64,000 nucleotides of DNA from Baylisascaris procyonis (taxonomy: Eukaryota; Nematoda; Chromadorea; Rhabditida; Ascarididae). A model generated the notes under the pieces. That model had not been told where the DNA came from, searched no databases, and saw nothing but the letters and a program-made list of their open reading frames with translations. Within the stretch, counting starts at the first letter, position 1. Each line of letters starts with the position of its first letter. The stretch is taken from positions 3,968,001-4,032,000 of the forward strand of contig JAZARR010000078.1 in NCBI GenBank assembly GCA_037389465.1, in the 5' to 3' direction. The position numbers and the translations under genes were made by a program. Of the stretch, positions 16,700 through 31,200 are shown piece after piece.

Positions 16700-19600
16700 C
16701 TGTTAGATATCTGAAGGAGGGCAGGCGGCTAGACACAAAACGATGCACATACGCAAACAGAGGTGCTCACACCTAAATGGAGTGAATCTTGGCCAACGTT
16801 GCGGTGAAAAGTGTTTGAGCAAAAGAAATGAAGTAATTGAATTTTTCAGTTCTTGAAATTTTCGCTTCCTAAAAAGAACACAGACTCGGAGATCGGCTAG
16901 CCAGCAATGTTGTACGAGAATGAACTATTCTGGATCATCCTTATTTTGCTTCCTAAAAATTTACTTATTTCTCGTGCCGAAGTTTTGCAACTCACATTTC
17001 CAATCAAAAACCATGAAAAAACATGAATTGCTGTTTGTTATTGTTAATTCTGGAGATGTCGTTGAATATTTGCATGCTTGATTAATTATTATCCCACTGG
17101 TCTTCCTTCAAAAACCTTGAAAAAAAAAACTTTTTGAGAAGAAAATAAAAATGTCTTCTTATAATACCGCTTCATTTTTCGTAAAAAAAAATATTCCCTT
17201 CCATATGAAATTTCTGAAAAGAATTTTTGTCAGTTTTTTCAATTTCTTTGATCAAAAGATTAAAAACTATGCCCGAATGCTAGTCGTTTAATTTCACATC
17301 TATAATGGATATTGATTTAAATGTATGTTTCGCAATTCAAATACGATGCCACTTTGCTGTTTAGAAAATTTTAAAATCTCTCAAAATAAAAGGAATTCGT
17401 ACATAAGCCATCTAAAGGCAACTAATTTATCGAACGCCTTCTCGACCCATTTTGCGACGCTACACCAGGCAATTTCAAAGATTTTTTCCTTATGCACATT
17501 TGTAAATTTGGTATGTATTTGCGTGTGTCTGTCTGTCTGTCTGTCCATTGTATAGTTTCAGTTTATGAAGTTGCAAGTGTTAGTTATTGCAAGGGATGTG
17601 TGGATTCATTTCATCGGTTGTGATGATGACACTGCGACCAACGTTGACTGAGAGTAAGGTGATATTTTTGCTACATGACGAAAGGATTTCTTCAAATCAG
17701 TTCGTTTTTCTCAAAAAGGAGTCGGCACATTGATAATCAATAAGCTAAGCAATTAGATCTTATATATGGCCAACAGCGGTTCAGTTCTATGTAACAACCG
17801 ATTGCATTCAAGAATTACTGAGTGGATTGTGATGAAAGTCGATAAGGTACCATATGTGAGGGTTAGGTGGGCGTTTATTTATGTATGCATGATTTTCTCA
17901 GATTATCTTCGCATAGGAAAGATTTACCAATGCAATGAATAATCCTCATCTTCAAATTTACGAAGATTAGAGCAGAGGTCAAAAGGAGCAGCAGATGCGC
18001 CTGTAGGTATACAGTAGTGGAACACCCTTGGTGCTTTCCCTTAAACCACGCCGCAACGACCATTTGGCGTCGTATCTATTCTCGAGCATTAAACTTCACC
18101 CTTCTAGTCGAGTTTCGGTCTAGTTTTTGCTATAGGGAACATAATACATGTGTAAACGTGTAGTCGGGAAGGGTACAATTGGCAAAGATTTATCCGTATA
18201 ATACCAAAACGCATAACATCTAGGCAAATCCTAATCGATTCACAGAAAAAAGAACGTTTTATGGAAAATGTGTCTAGGTGGTTGAATCATTTTGCATACT
18301 TTATTTTTATTGGTGAATTGTGGAAGTGATTGGTCAAATAGGTGGCATGTACAAGAAGTTGTCGTGCTAGGTTCTCTGTCACGAAATTTTATTCGTTTTC
18401 ATCAACATTGCTGTTGTGAATCTTTCATGAGCGTTATGAATTTATAAACTCCCTGCGATGATTTAATACGTCATGCTTACTTTTGTTTTGAATAGTTCTG
18501 CTTCCACTTAGTGGACTGTTGATCGGTGTTAGCGGCCAATTCCCTAACTACATATGCGAAACGTTAAAGCTTTATACTGGTAGCAAAATAGTTAGCACTA
18601 GTTCAGGGAAAAGCTTTTTCGCCCACGAGGCATCTTAGAATTCAACGAACACTCTCATATATTCTTCAAGGTGGGCAATTGCAAAACTACCAATGAATTC
18701 TGTTGTCGAAAACACAGAAACTAAAAGCTGAAATGTTATTTCCAATACTGATTGCTAAGCTTTACATGCTTGATTGAAAGCAGCAAGCTGAGTTTGTTAG
18801 AATATATGAAAAATTGCTTTGAAATCCCGATTATAAGCCTTGGGCTTGTGGATTTGCTAGGCTTAAATTGAACGCATAATCGAAGAGAGACTCGTGCCCA
18901 AATGCGGCTATATGATCGGACTTTTACGATAAATCTCTTCAGGAGTAATTGGCACTCAGTATGCAGATTTACTAGTTTTAAAGTTTTCTTTAAAAAAGCC
19001 CATACCGAATCATCTTTTCATTTCACATTATTATGTTAGACAAAAGTCAATGAGAAAAGTGCCGTTAATAAACTAAAAAAAAGACCATTCTAAATCCTTT
19101 TTGATCTAATTTGCTAAAAATACAATGAATACACATGCCGAACTCTGAACATTAAACGTTAGAAATATCTATTTTTTGAAGCGGTTATTTTCATTTTCTT
19201 ATAGTAAATCACTAGATCAATAGATTTTATTTTATTTTATTTTATTTCTTTTTACTATTGGCACATCAAAACGCACTTCTTTCCGCCTTACGATTTGGAG
19301 CACTTTTATGAAAACTTGTTTCTTTTCTCTCAAAACTTATCAGTGAAAATTTGACGTCGATATTCGTCAACCTGTTTTATTAGTAATCAATCGTGTCTCT
19401 ACCCATGTTTCCATATGTTCAATGAAGACAATAATTTGCATATTTATTTTTCATTCATCAAAAAAAATGAATGAAAATTCAACTCGAGCATTTATTTGCA
19501 ATGATTTTGTCAAATTGCTTGCAAAAATAAGAAAATAAATCGTCGAAATAGCTGCAAACATTTGGATAGGAATTGGATTGACGAACGAACTGAGCTCGAG

Positions 19601-21600
19601 ACTGGAAGCATTAGGGATTCATCTTTATGGTTACATTTAATAATCGGTCGCAATTGCCAAAAATATCCATCTCATATTCAACTATCGTCGGCTTTTTTTA
19701 ACGAATATCTATTAGTGCGCAATTTCAGTTCACTTCGTTTATGGGTTATTTTTTTCATAATGCGTTTCCAAAACAAAAAAAGCGTGCGAGATAAACTCGA
19801 GTGATGTGAGCTTTTTTAAACTTCTTTAGTAAAGCATTACTTACACTAATAGTTAATAAAACATGCATCATGTTTTATCTAAAGAGACTATCCAAAGATT
19901 AGCTGTTAGAAAAAAGTAAATTTAAATAGCGCTCCCTCCCACCCCCCCCCCCCCACTGGGTTGTTGAAAACTAAATATTGCAGCTAATAGATAGCTTGAA
20001 AGTTGCTATACGATATCACTTTTTTTTTTAGGTTATGAGTATTGAATTTCCTACTTCAGTGATTTCAGCGATGCTTGCTGTTAGAATTACTTATCAAGCA
20101 AACGTTTGCAAGTAGACACATATAGAAATATTTTTGCATAGAGACGACGCCTCTATAATATGCTTTGCATATGCAAATCAGCCAAAAGCACTTAAAAGCG
20201 AGGCTTATAATTATATTTGATTATAATAACTTTAATCTTTGACTCCCTATGTGATTAAAGTGCAACAAGCTAAATTTTTTTTTTTTTTTTTTTTTTTTTT
20301 TGAGTGAGAAGACCACTACGAGCAAGAATCCGAACCAGTTCTCGATGGCGCATTTTTTTTTTTTTAGTCTGAACTGTTGGTGTGATAGGAAATAGCTATA
20401 TCATTTTATCGGCATTTCGGCATTATTGTATTCGTCGGGTAGATTTTCAAGTGGTTTCTTAGCAACCAATGCTTAGAAATCCATAATTTCTCCGTGTTTA
20501 AAAACACTTTACCTTTAGCTCCAGCTCTTTTCAACGAGATTACTTTCAAGGGTAATAGATATGCTTTATTGTTGGAGCTTCAAAGCATTCCTGAAATCCA
20601 TTCAAAATTCTTCGAAAAATATTTCTGTTTTTATGAGATGCGCAAACACAGAAAAATCTTGATGTGATTAATAAGTGAGTTGTTTTGCAAGCGGTGGGTC
20701 GGAAGGAAACAAAAATCTTCTTCACTCTTAAAGCTAATCCAGCTTAGATTCCGTAGTGCACAAGCATCAGCAAAAGTCGATCGTAGCTTGCACATGTTCT
20801 TTTACTTTTTGCAAATATGACACCGTTAGCTAACCAAACCACTTAGTTCTAGATGATAGCCTCATTCATATACAGAGAGAATAATATTAAATGTACACGA
20901 TTTAATGATTCTAAGCTGATGCTTACTAATATATCAATGTGCAAAAAAAAGGATGTAATTTTTAATGTAAAATTAAAAATTTTATTGATAAAATGATTTA
21001 AATATTCTCTTCACTCAGAAAGATTACCTCTTCAATTGAGTGAAATTTATGCTTTTTCGTTCATAATTGTGCAATTATATGACTAGCGTAAATGCGTACT
21101 GAAATAGCCAATATAGGCTATTTTTATTTTTTTTTAAATGCATAACTCTTCTTTTTTGTTTGCTGCAAAACATTTCCCTTATCAGTGAGTAAGTACTCTA
21201 GAAAGAGATATCAGTATTAGGTACTTCTGAGGTCATGAGATTTTTTTAAATATATAGATTAAAACAATACTTTAATTAGCATCGGTATAGCCCCTAGTGT
21301 AATGAAATTGTATCAAACAATACGTTATAGAGTAGATATTATTGAAATATGTAGCAGAGCAAATTTTAGCATTGTGTATGAGATTGCGCCACTATTCAAT
21401 ACTTGAGAATCTACTATAATCGCTTATCTAAGAAAATATGAGCACTTTAACGTTTGCATTTATTAATTCAGTAAAAAAAATTTTAATGAATAAGCAATTG
21501 CGTGATCACAAGTGAGCACGATCTTTTCATCGTTGATAATGTATTTGTCTTCAAGTGGCCCTTCTTCAAAAATTCATTTTTGCAATGCATTGCTTAATGA
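16700..21600. other. No gene seen
   Basis: Five kilobases of AT-rich sequence. It has a short (TCTG)n stretch near 17526-17545, a C-run at 19932-19944, TTTTA repeats near 19227-19247 and a 26-base T-run at 20275-20300. A palindrome ATTTTTAAT/ATTAAAAAT lies near 20960-20982. No coding block is supported on either strand. Confidence 0.4.
20275..20300. repeat. Poly(T) run
   Basis: Twenty-six consecutive T. This is one of the longest of the many homopolymer runs in the window and lies in an otherwise empty region. It could be the tail of a minus-strand retroposed sequence, but no body is recognised next to it. Confidence 0.9.
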
Positions 21601-24600
21601 ATAATCTCGCATTCTATGCGTACTCATTCAACACAATTCCGCAATGCGGGTCTATTCAATTAACGTCGCCATTCAGAATCTTACGGTATTCTAGTTGGCA
21701 TCACCGTATAGAATCTTACAGTATTTGTAAGGGTGTTGGGTCCTCTTCTGCCCCTCTACAACTGATCTGTCTTCGAAGGATTCGCAAATTCCTTCTCTTT
21801 CGAGGACCGTCCAGATGCTGTATAATCTGACAACAAGGATGTTGGGACGTCTTACAGTAACCTTATTGACACTCCGTATGGAGTTTGCAGTTTGACTTTT
21901 TTGATTGTTCTAGCGCATCGAATTAATTGCTGAGTGAATCACTAGGGATTTATTTCTACACAAGATCTCCTTGTGGAATAAGCGATTCATTTTGAGATTT
22001 TCACATTTAATGAGAGTGTTGAGTGAGTTCATTTCTAAGAAGCTTTCATCGTACATTGCGTTCACCTTTTGTAGCAATCTTTTTCCATGCCATGTGGGGA
22101 ACTTTGAGTCTTTCCTAACGCCATCTGTTCTCCTTCTTCCCTTCCTTCCTCTTTCTCGATCTACCGCTTCGCTACACATCCCGCTCATGCACAATTAATT
22201 TCACATTGTTGTGGAAGAACTGAACGGGTCTAAAATGAAAGATTGCGTTCTCTTTGCGAACATATCGGACGAATTTTTGCCGTTGCCTCAAAGGAGGAGC
22301 AAGCAGTTTTGGGTGGAGCAAGCAATTCTGGAAGTCGTTTGCGACGCTTTTTTAGTTCCCTTTGAAGTTGCATCATACTTCGTTGCGCTTTCATTCGCTC
22401 GCTGGCGTCCATCGACTGCGATCGCCCGCAGATTGCATTTCGCCTAAATGACGGTCTTAGCACCCTAATGTAATGGGCTTAATAGCAAAGCGATTAGCAT
22501 CGAACTTTACTTCCGTCTTGATGTTTGTCTTCCTCTGAAAGTGGCAACAAATATCTTTTCTTACACGCCACCTTGCCAAATATTCATCCTTTCCGCCCCA
22601 AAAGTGTCGTTAGTAATTTCGGTCAATTTGCATATTCTCTTTATTGCATCCTCAGGCGTTTTAATAAGGTGCTGTTTTCTTGCTTTTGCTTTTGTTGAAA
22701 GGTAACGATCAAATTCATCGAAAGATTTTTGTAATCACCTTGGGGCAAAAATTTGAGTTTGCTTACTCATCAAGGCTCCGTCACTGCCCTCCCGTCTCCC
22801 TCTCTCTTTCACCTCTCTGATTTCTTTCTCTCCTCTATTATTTGCAACGTAGCCTATATTTCGAACATCCACACAGATACCGGAATATTATTATCAATCT
22901 AACTTTCAAAAATTTATGTACTATTTTAAAGACGCTTCTTCTCTCGGATATGAGATTTGGCCCGATGGGTGGAATTGCTCTAATTATTTCTCATTTATCT
23001 TTTAGCCTTGTTTGTGTATGCAAATAGCGGAATACTAAACAACTAATTAATGGTTAGGGTAAATTGTCGCAAACCATATGCAATTTTTGTAGGTTGATTG
23101 TTAAGTCCAGCTAGCATTCTAGGGTTCTTTATAATAATAGATGCTTGATGCAAAGCTTTGAAATGAGATTGCACATGCATCAATAATATCGGGGAACGTT
23201 TATTTAATTCATTTGCAATTTTATTTTTCATTTCGCAACAAAGTGAACAGAAAACAATACGCCATCGCATGGAAGGCGGCGTTCTAATAAGTATACATGA
23301 CATAAACTCTATCAGTTTTTAGAAGAAAAGAACTAGCCATTATTGGAGATAAACCCTCCGCACATTAATTAGATGACCCGATATAGCAAGATCTATTTGT
23401 AGCTCATATTCACAAACGTTTAGTTGATTTTGATTGTTCGAATTCTCTGCCACAACACTTTGAAAGAGCGATCAGTTCGTCGTTACAAATAGCTTACACC
23501 TCATCACCTCTATTATTTCCCGCAGTCGCAACAAGTTCGTTGCCGCTGAAATGGTTTGAATCTACCTTAAATACGATTCAATCTTCAATTTTCTCAATAC
23601 TTTTGGCGACCAGGCTAAATGTCTTAGCAAAATTCAAACTGAGTTGTACGAAAGTTGTGTCCGTCCCGAAATTTGATTCTTGCAAAGTCCCCAAAAAAAA
23701 CATTAAATTCTCGAATGCATTGATAAAAAAGCGAATCACGCTTCATTAATTTCACTTGAATTTGATGAATAATGCACATTCGAATAGATTATTTCACTAT
23801 TAAGACGCTATTAAAGATTTTGAACGTGGAAAGAAAAGTTTTTAACATCGTGAAGTTGAAATAATTCATGAGTTATATTCCATAAGAAAAAAAAAATTTT
23901 TAACACTCTTCTGCGCAATAAAACAACGATTAATGCTCTATTCTTTTCCCATATGCGTATATAACTAAATTTACGAGTGTATCGTAAATAAAGCTAGGAA
24001 CTGCAACCGTTGAACTAATTTTTCTCTTCTCTCTGTTGTCGCAATAATTGGAAATTGCTGATTTATCCATTTTTTAGCTTATGATGATAGCCTTCACAAT
24101 ATGCATCGTAGATCAGCGACAATCGTTGTTTATCTACTCTTTTGTTCTCTTTAAGTAAAGCTTGCAATGGTAATATTACTTTAAGCTTCACCTCTTTTAT
24201 AAAGATGGTTGAATGGATGGTTATGATAAGCATAGAAATATCAACTTAATTTGTTTAGTATGTAGAATCATGAGGCATGTTTATTCTGCAGGCTATACTA
24301 CATAAATATTACAAATAGGTAATTACAATTAGGCATCAACATGATCGAAATATATGCACCTTTTGGAGTGTTTCAGTGTTTATGGACTGAAAATTCAGTG
24401 ATTATATGTGTGCTAGCAATTTAGCTTGACTTAACTTGCATAAGCATCTCCTCATTTGGCTAACCTTGTCGCAAACTTCTTTCAAAATTAGACGATGAAG
24501 AGTTCTGTGGTAAGCTATTTTCATGGAACAGAGAATACTTTCAAGTCGCTCAAAATCTACTATTCTCATTGGAGTCTGTTGATGAAGCAGTTTTCTGAAA

Positions 24601-26291
24601 TATGCCAAAGTATAGCACTAGATCCGTTTCTTTTTAAACAATTTTTATTGGTGATATTATGTGTATCGTGAATTTTAGTTGTTCATATTAATTAGCCAAA
24701 CTATATTCAACCTCTAAAATCAGCTACGACGGGAGATCCATCGGATTACAGACATCCTTTTTCTTTATGTTTTTATTGGCTTTTTATTCGTTTTGATTTA
24801 TGTAGTTCAAATTTAACGTCATGAATATGCTCATTGTGAATGCCAATAATAAATCCTCTTCCCCTATCTGCGTTTTTCTTTATATCTCAAAAAGTTTGAT
24901 GCATCGAACGTTGAAGTTTTTAAATTGATGTTTTCTTAAATGAGAAATTCCACTTGTCCTTCTGATCAACAACACTGCAAACCACTTGAGATGCTGACCT
25001 CTTGTCTCAAGCCATTTCGGCATCCTTCTTTCAGCGCTTTTTCGTTCAGCGTTGCATCTTCGATGATTTTTCGCTTTTTTTTTCTTCATTGCATCTTTTC
25101 CGTTTCTGAGCATCGCGTTTGTATTTCGGCCGATCGCTTAAACAAAAAAACAAAGAGCTATGAAAAATGTTTTGATATCGGATATTGTTTTAGTCACTTA
25201 ATTTATTATGAACTGAGGATATAAAGAATAGTGTGACGTGACTCACTCTTAAGCTCAGTTTGCTCGCTTATATCAGCGGACATTATGAAGGCAATACGAA
25301 GAAGCTTTAAGCATGATGCAATTGCTATGTAGCACGGCGATTTATCACTTGTGATTCCATTATTTCACATTGTACTGATTGCCATTTTGATGTTGTTGTA
25401 TGATGCATTACTGTCTCCTTTTTCTGGTCGTGATTTATAACAGAAAGAAGTACCATAATCCGACTATTTGTCGTTCCTATTGATCTCCAATGTTTATTAG
25501 ATGCATCATATCTGCTTTCAAAGAAAAAGTACTCACAATAGTCACCATGAAGAGATGAACAGAAGCTAAGTATGCATGGAATATGCTCTACCGCTTCAAC
25601 ATATATTATCACAGGGATAATCACACAACACACACACACATTACCGTACTTCACACATTATCAAACAGTATCCATTATCACACGGAATCCATTACCGTAT
25701 CAGTAAATCATTATACTGCATATGCGTTAGTGATTGCTCATCCTTTACGCTTTCTTATTACGGTAATGCATTTGTGGTTTGTTTGATCGGGCTTCCGACA
25801 TACAGTAATGAGATACTGAAATGTGATACGCTCATTGCTGATTCGGTTAGCTTCTAGTTTTATTGCACTACCTAATGCCATCTGGGCGCCGCCATTCGAT
25901 TCCATGTTGGCGAATCGGCTCGAGTATGTTTCATAAGTTACGTTGTTTCAATGACCTTAAACGCATGACAATAATGGTAACGACAACCGGTGTTGTTAAA
26001 AAGCAGCGGCGCTGCAATTTGAGCTCATCTATGACAAGTATGATTTCTTTGCGATGGCTTGAAGTGTTCTATGATCGATATAGAGATGTAGCTTTCGAAG
26101 TGAGCTAATCTGAATATTCACGTCCGCTGTTGTGGTGAATTATTTCATCCATACATAATCTTGCAGTGTTTAATTGAGTGCAACGAATTGACGTGCACAT
26201 TAACGTGCAGCAATTATACGGTGAATTCTTTGCGTAATAATCGCATATATATCTAAGCGAAACACTATCGGTGGTAACGACGAGCAAAACT
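21601..26291. other. No confident gene; several unassigned ORFs
   Basis: Open frames occur on both strands at 22211-22463. The minus frame has a basic run MKAQRSMMQLQRELKKRRKR; the plus frame is equally open. Others lie at 24880-25224, 25325-25654 and 25863-26108. None matches a family I know and none has a clear multi-exon structure. A direct repeat of AGAATCTTAC-(g/a)-GTATT lies near 21677 and 21711. CA-rich low complexity occurs near 25622-25700. Confidence 0.3.
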
Positions 26292-26822
26292 ATGTGGCCA
26301 CTAATTGCACTCATGTTCTTATGCACTATCCCACAATCGATGCAAGCGTTGCGTGTTTATAGCGACCGATTTCAACGACGTGCCTCGAATACGATACCAG
26401 ATTTCAGCTCATTCATTCGATCTTATGGGAAACGACACGATTCTTCTTGGGTAAGTATCGCAAAATCACATTCGCATACACATGCATGAATATTTTTCTA
26501 ATAAACCAGGCAAAATCATATATAGTACTTCTTCATAAAAATTTTTAATGATTCATTTAAAAAGATACCTTCTAACGTATTCAAAGTGGAGTCATTCTAT
26601 TTGAAATTATAAAAATGCGTTGGGAATTTATTAATGATGGATGCATACTCTTTTTAACCGAGTACAGTGGAAAAATAAATTTTCCTGGCTTATGAACTAA
26701 AATTATCGCATAAAACAGCTATTTATAGATAAATTTCTTCTAGAGCATATTTTAGGGAGTACTAAAAACGATTTCAGGAGGCATACGAGTTACCATCATT
26801 TCCGATTGGCCGAATCGGTTGA
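26292..26822 (+). CDS. Neuropeptide precursor with two predicted amidated peptides
   Basis: Two exons, 26292-26450 (donor GTAAGT) and 26778-26822 (acceptor TTTCAG), join in phase to give 67 residues. The ATG at 26292 opens a signal peptide, MWPLIALMFLCTIPQSMQA. A short spacer ends in RR. Peptide 1 is ASNTIPDFSSFIRSYG followed by KR, so it would be amidated after cleavage. Peptide 2 is HDSSWEAYELPSFPIGRIG directly before the stop, so its terminal Gly would also give an amide. AATAAA follows at 26968. The layout (signal peptide, dibasic sites, Gly amide donors, tiny two-exon gene) is typical of nematode nlp genes. I do not recognise either peptide as a known NLP, FLP or insulin family. The structure is well supported; the receptor and role are unknown. 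Confidence 0.72.
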
Positions 26823-26967
26823 AGACACGAGAAAATCACTGACCTCTTCAATGAGATCGTCTTATGTGCGTATATTCAATAGTGCAAATTAGACACAGAA
26901 CTTCATTTCGGCCACTATAATGAAATTTCGTTGTCGATGACCGATGTAAACGATTACCGTCCGTTGC

Positions 26968-26973
26968 AATAAA
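26968..26973 (+). terminator. Poly(A) signal for the neuropeptide gene
   Basis: AATAAA 146 bases after the stop codon at 26820-26822, in AT-rich sequence. It is the nearest canonical signal. Confidence 0.45.
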
Positions 26974-26979
26974 AAATAA

Positions 26980-28282
26980 TTTCGAAATTTGTCGGAATAT
27001 TACGACGCAATGCATTCGATCGTTTTCTTCTTTAAAGTGAACTTCAACAATATAAACGTTAAACTATTCTATGAGCATCGTTCGAATGAAATTCCACCAG
27101 CAATCAAGCGAAAATTGCAGTCAACTAAAAAGCGGCCATTAGTTGGCATCTTATAAAATATGCGATTCTTTTTTTTTTAGTCGAACATTTTCTTCAATAA
27201 TCGCTGAATGATTTGATTAAATATGCAGCTTCCATCTTTAATGTTCTTAAAAAATAACTTCACTAGGTTAAATGTAAAATTAGTATGCAAATAAGCGAAC
27301 AAGCGGATATGTGCACAGACAAATACCTCCAATTAAAGTATCAATGTGTTTGGTGAAGAAGAAGTCTGCATGTAAACTATTACTATAATCACTCTCAACG
27401 ACTCTTAGCCAGTATCCTAGTTACTTTCGTCTTTCATCTAATGCGACTGACTCCCAACTGAGATTGGAATGAATGACGAGAGTGTATCAACTCATGACGG
27501 GGAAAACCACCCACGACACATACACAACGCCTTCAACAGAACTCATCAGCTCAGACAGACACAAACAAACATGTGCAAATACAAACACGAGCACACAAAC
27601 AAGCAAAAATATGAACGCAAATACGGACATCACACATGCACGCAGAAACACATGCGCATGTGCATTCACGCACACTGAGGCATACGTTATCGTCAAAGAA
27701 CACCTCTCGGTAGACGAACATACAAAACAGACACGAACGTTGCTGTAGATGATCCATCACCCAAAAGGAAATAGAACCGATGAAGTAGCATACTACATCA
27801 TACTGCAATCTGTGCTCCTCTTTTAACGCCAAATGTTGATTATGCTCGAAGCCAATTTGCATGTGGCGTCAAACATAATTTCGGATGGAGAACACAACTA
27901 CCGAAATTCATTTCCCTCTTTATTTGATTTGAGAGAACAATGCTTTAAACCGACGATGCATCAGATGCCTTCGACATGGACTGTAATGTCAATCCTCAAA
28001 AAATTCGTCAACAGTAATGCGTACGAGTGCAATAATTCTTTGAGATGGTCGAAAATGCTGTCAGCACATGGATAGGTGTACCCATCCGTAGCGATCAGCA
28101 ACTTGAGTATGTCATGTAGATCTTAAGCAAATTAGTTTAACATGAAGCTGGACGTCTCAACGGAAAGAATATTATTCGTGAAAATATAGCAAACCGATAA
28201 ACTAAGCAAAACGAATAAATAAAGGGGATCACGCCCTCTGATAATCACAGATATTCAGCCAACGTAGAAGATGGAGGACTTG
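26980..28282. other. Intergenic, CA-rich low complexity
   Basis: This lies between the neuropeptide gene and the 3' end of the minus-strand DOMON gene. At 27540-27680 a degenerate ACA/CACA-rich stretch makes long open frames (Thr/His/Asn one way, Val/Cys the other) that are compositional. The minus-strand AATAAA nearest the DOMON stop is at plus positions 27919-27924 (TTTATT). Confidence 0.4.
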
Positions 28283-31200
28283 CTAAAAGAGCACCAAATA
28301 TAGCACGGCCGTTGCTCCCAAATGATAGAGAGCGATACGCTGAGCGCCAGCAGCATTCCTGAAAATTGAAGTGCACTTTATTTCCGCGCATGCATCGTTG
28401 AACAGAACTAACTAGATAACCGTACATATTCGTCGCTATTCTTCTAGTTCAATGCGCATTACAAGCGACGAATTTGTGACATAGGTATGAGGGCGAAAAA
28501 AAGTAACAGGGAAAGAAGGATTAGAGACTATCCCGAATCCCTTGTAAAACACTCGAATATACTCGTTGGTTTGCCACTAAGCATTCTATTTTAGTCGATG
28601 CATGATTTAATTAATTTAATTGTAACAACCACTTTCAAATGGCAATTAAAAAGTTTTAGAAAACATACGTGGAGTTGACCTCATCGAATTTTTCGATCAC
28701 TGAGGTTTGTTCATCATCATCATCGTCATAAGAAAATTCTTCTTCATCCTAAAATAATAAGCGCAATGAGCAAAAACTTATTGAGCTTCTTTGGAAACAT
28801 TTTTCCAATCGCAATCAATGTTCACTTCACTTTCCAGAAATCAGATGCTGTTTAACATCGTAAAAAACGGAATGTGCAAAGATTTTAGATTTTATTTTTT
28901 TTAGTAATCTATTGGCTAGGCTAACCAAAACGATTACTTGTATTTTTCCAACCGATTACGGTTGACAACATCAATGAAACGATAGTCAGAGAAAGAACGA
29001 ATTCCAGGCTGCAGTGGGTTCTGAATTAATATTGGCCGTAGTTGCAGAAAAGTAAGGCTCTCAAATAAACAGCGAGCACAAATGAATGCACGCATACAGC
29101 ATGAACGGGTTTCGAATAGGAACTGTTGTTATGTGAGGTTAAAATCAAGTCTTTATACATTCAGGCATTTTTACGAAGAATCCGTATACAAACCTCATCT
29201 CATGTACAAAGGGATAAACTTCAAATGAGCTTGAATAAAGAATATTAAATTCGACTTACCGGCGCTAACGTAAACGATTTACCCGACGGCTTCTTTCCGC
29301 CTTTGCGGCCACGAGAGCCTTTAGTGTGCCCAGATGGACGCTTCTTCTTGCGCTCCGAATTCTCCTCGGATGAACCTGCTAGTTCATCTTCTGCATCATC
29401 CATATCTCTTGATTTTTCCCGTCCTGACATCGATCTCCAACCATATTTTTTCCTCGATCCCGAATGCTTTCTGGCAGTCTTCTTCTTCCAAATGAGCCTT
29501 TCGTCGTCTTCGTCGTCAATGGGTGACCTATATCTCTCGTCTGATTTGGTCTCCTCATATGAATTCGTGTCTGCTATCTTCCTATGAGATTTTGACCTCC
29601 AGCGCTCGGCAAATACTTTCGATGCTTTTTTACGATCGATGCTGACACCATCCTGAAATGATAGGAATTCCTTCCTTCTACGCTAATAAATAAACGTCAT
29701 CAGCAAGAGCAAAAAGTGAGATAAACAGAGTTCCGCATATGTTCACATCAAAAAATAAAGCAATCACTAGAGACATCAATAGGCCTCACAATCATTCTCG
29801 CATTTTCTCTACTCTCCGATATTTCTCTTTTACATCATTTCAAAAAAAAAGGACTTTTCGACTCTATTCAAAGCAAAATATTTCACTTCAGTAAAATTCA
29901 AGTATACTGCAAAACAACATTATCACACGAAGTGTAATTACAAAACCTATCTATAAAACATCGAGTGGGCTGAATACAGCTTAGGCGATCAATCAATAAG
30001 ATAAAACTACTAAAACGCTCAAAGTTGAAGAGCAAGGTGACTCACCACTTCGAATATAATGTCATTCTCGTCCACTTCAGGTAATGACACCAACTGTTCT
30101 TTGCGAATAGGCTCTTAAATAAGTAAGAAGAATATCTCACCATTGTGATTAAAAATACGTAGAGGGGTACTAACATCGCAACGTATAGTAAAAGTACCTG
30201 AGGCAAGAACACACTCAACAGTTAAAGAAATCATGAAATTCTATGACGATAGAGTACAATCAATTCATCTTAGCGCATTGTAGTGCCTAACATTATGCAA
30301 ATAAATTCATTTAACCGAAATACGCACCAGCCATATGAAATCTATAAGACCATTTCACTGCTGCATATTGTCCTCTTCGCACCCTCAAATACTAAAAAAA
30401 GAGCTTTTTTTACATCCGTTTTGTTCAGTTGCTCTCTATACTTCCCCGGGTAACCTGCCTGAAATATAATATAATATTTGTCAAAATATGTCAAAATTGG
30501 GCTAATGTATATTCTTAACACATGCATTTATGCCACCTTACTTATTAATAGCATAATTTATTGGTATCACAATTCATGCATTAAATAGCTAATCGAATAC
30601 AACACAATAAATACTCTCACCTTCCGCTGTTGTCTTATCCTTCCATTTTTTTCGCCGAGTCTAAACAAAAACTATCTGACAATAAAATATATTAGAATTA
30701 AAAAAAAAAACACTGGTTGATCAAAATCGTTTTGGAACACTTCATAGTCACAAATCTCTTTTTATCCGTATATACTCGCATCATTAAATTAAACCCCTTG
30801 TATCCAATCATTGAATAGATATATCTCATTTGCTACACAAATATTCAATTCGATAACGAGTTTTGCGAAGAAATTTCAACATCGCATTCTTCTGAGCCTA
30901 TTCAAATCCATTGAATATTCTAGTTGCAGATTTCATAGCATTGCTCACTTTAGAGGTTCATTTCGTTGCAAAAAAGGATTTTATGAAGTAAATAAGCATG
31001 ATGTGAGCATTACAACCTCAAACGGCATATTTGAAATGTCAACTCATCTATGCTACTACTAATCTCCGTATTGATGAGCACAGCGACTATGAATTATGTG
31101 ACAAATATTGTGAGAAACAAATTTCTTACTAATGGGAGAGCTTTAACTGCACTAAAATCCACTGCATCCTCGGAAGTGAAAGCTGCTTCTGGTGACATCG

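Noticed and set aside
27469..27862. Four overlapping ORFs on both strands
   Set aside because: They come from ACA/CACA-rich low-complexity DNA, which lacks stops in several frames at once.
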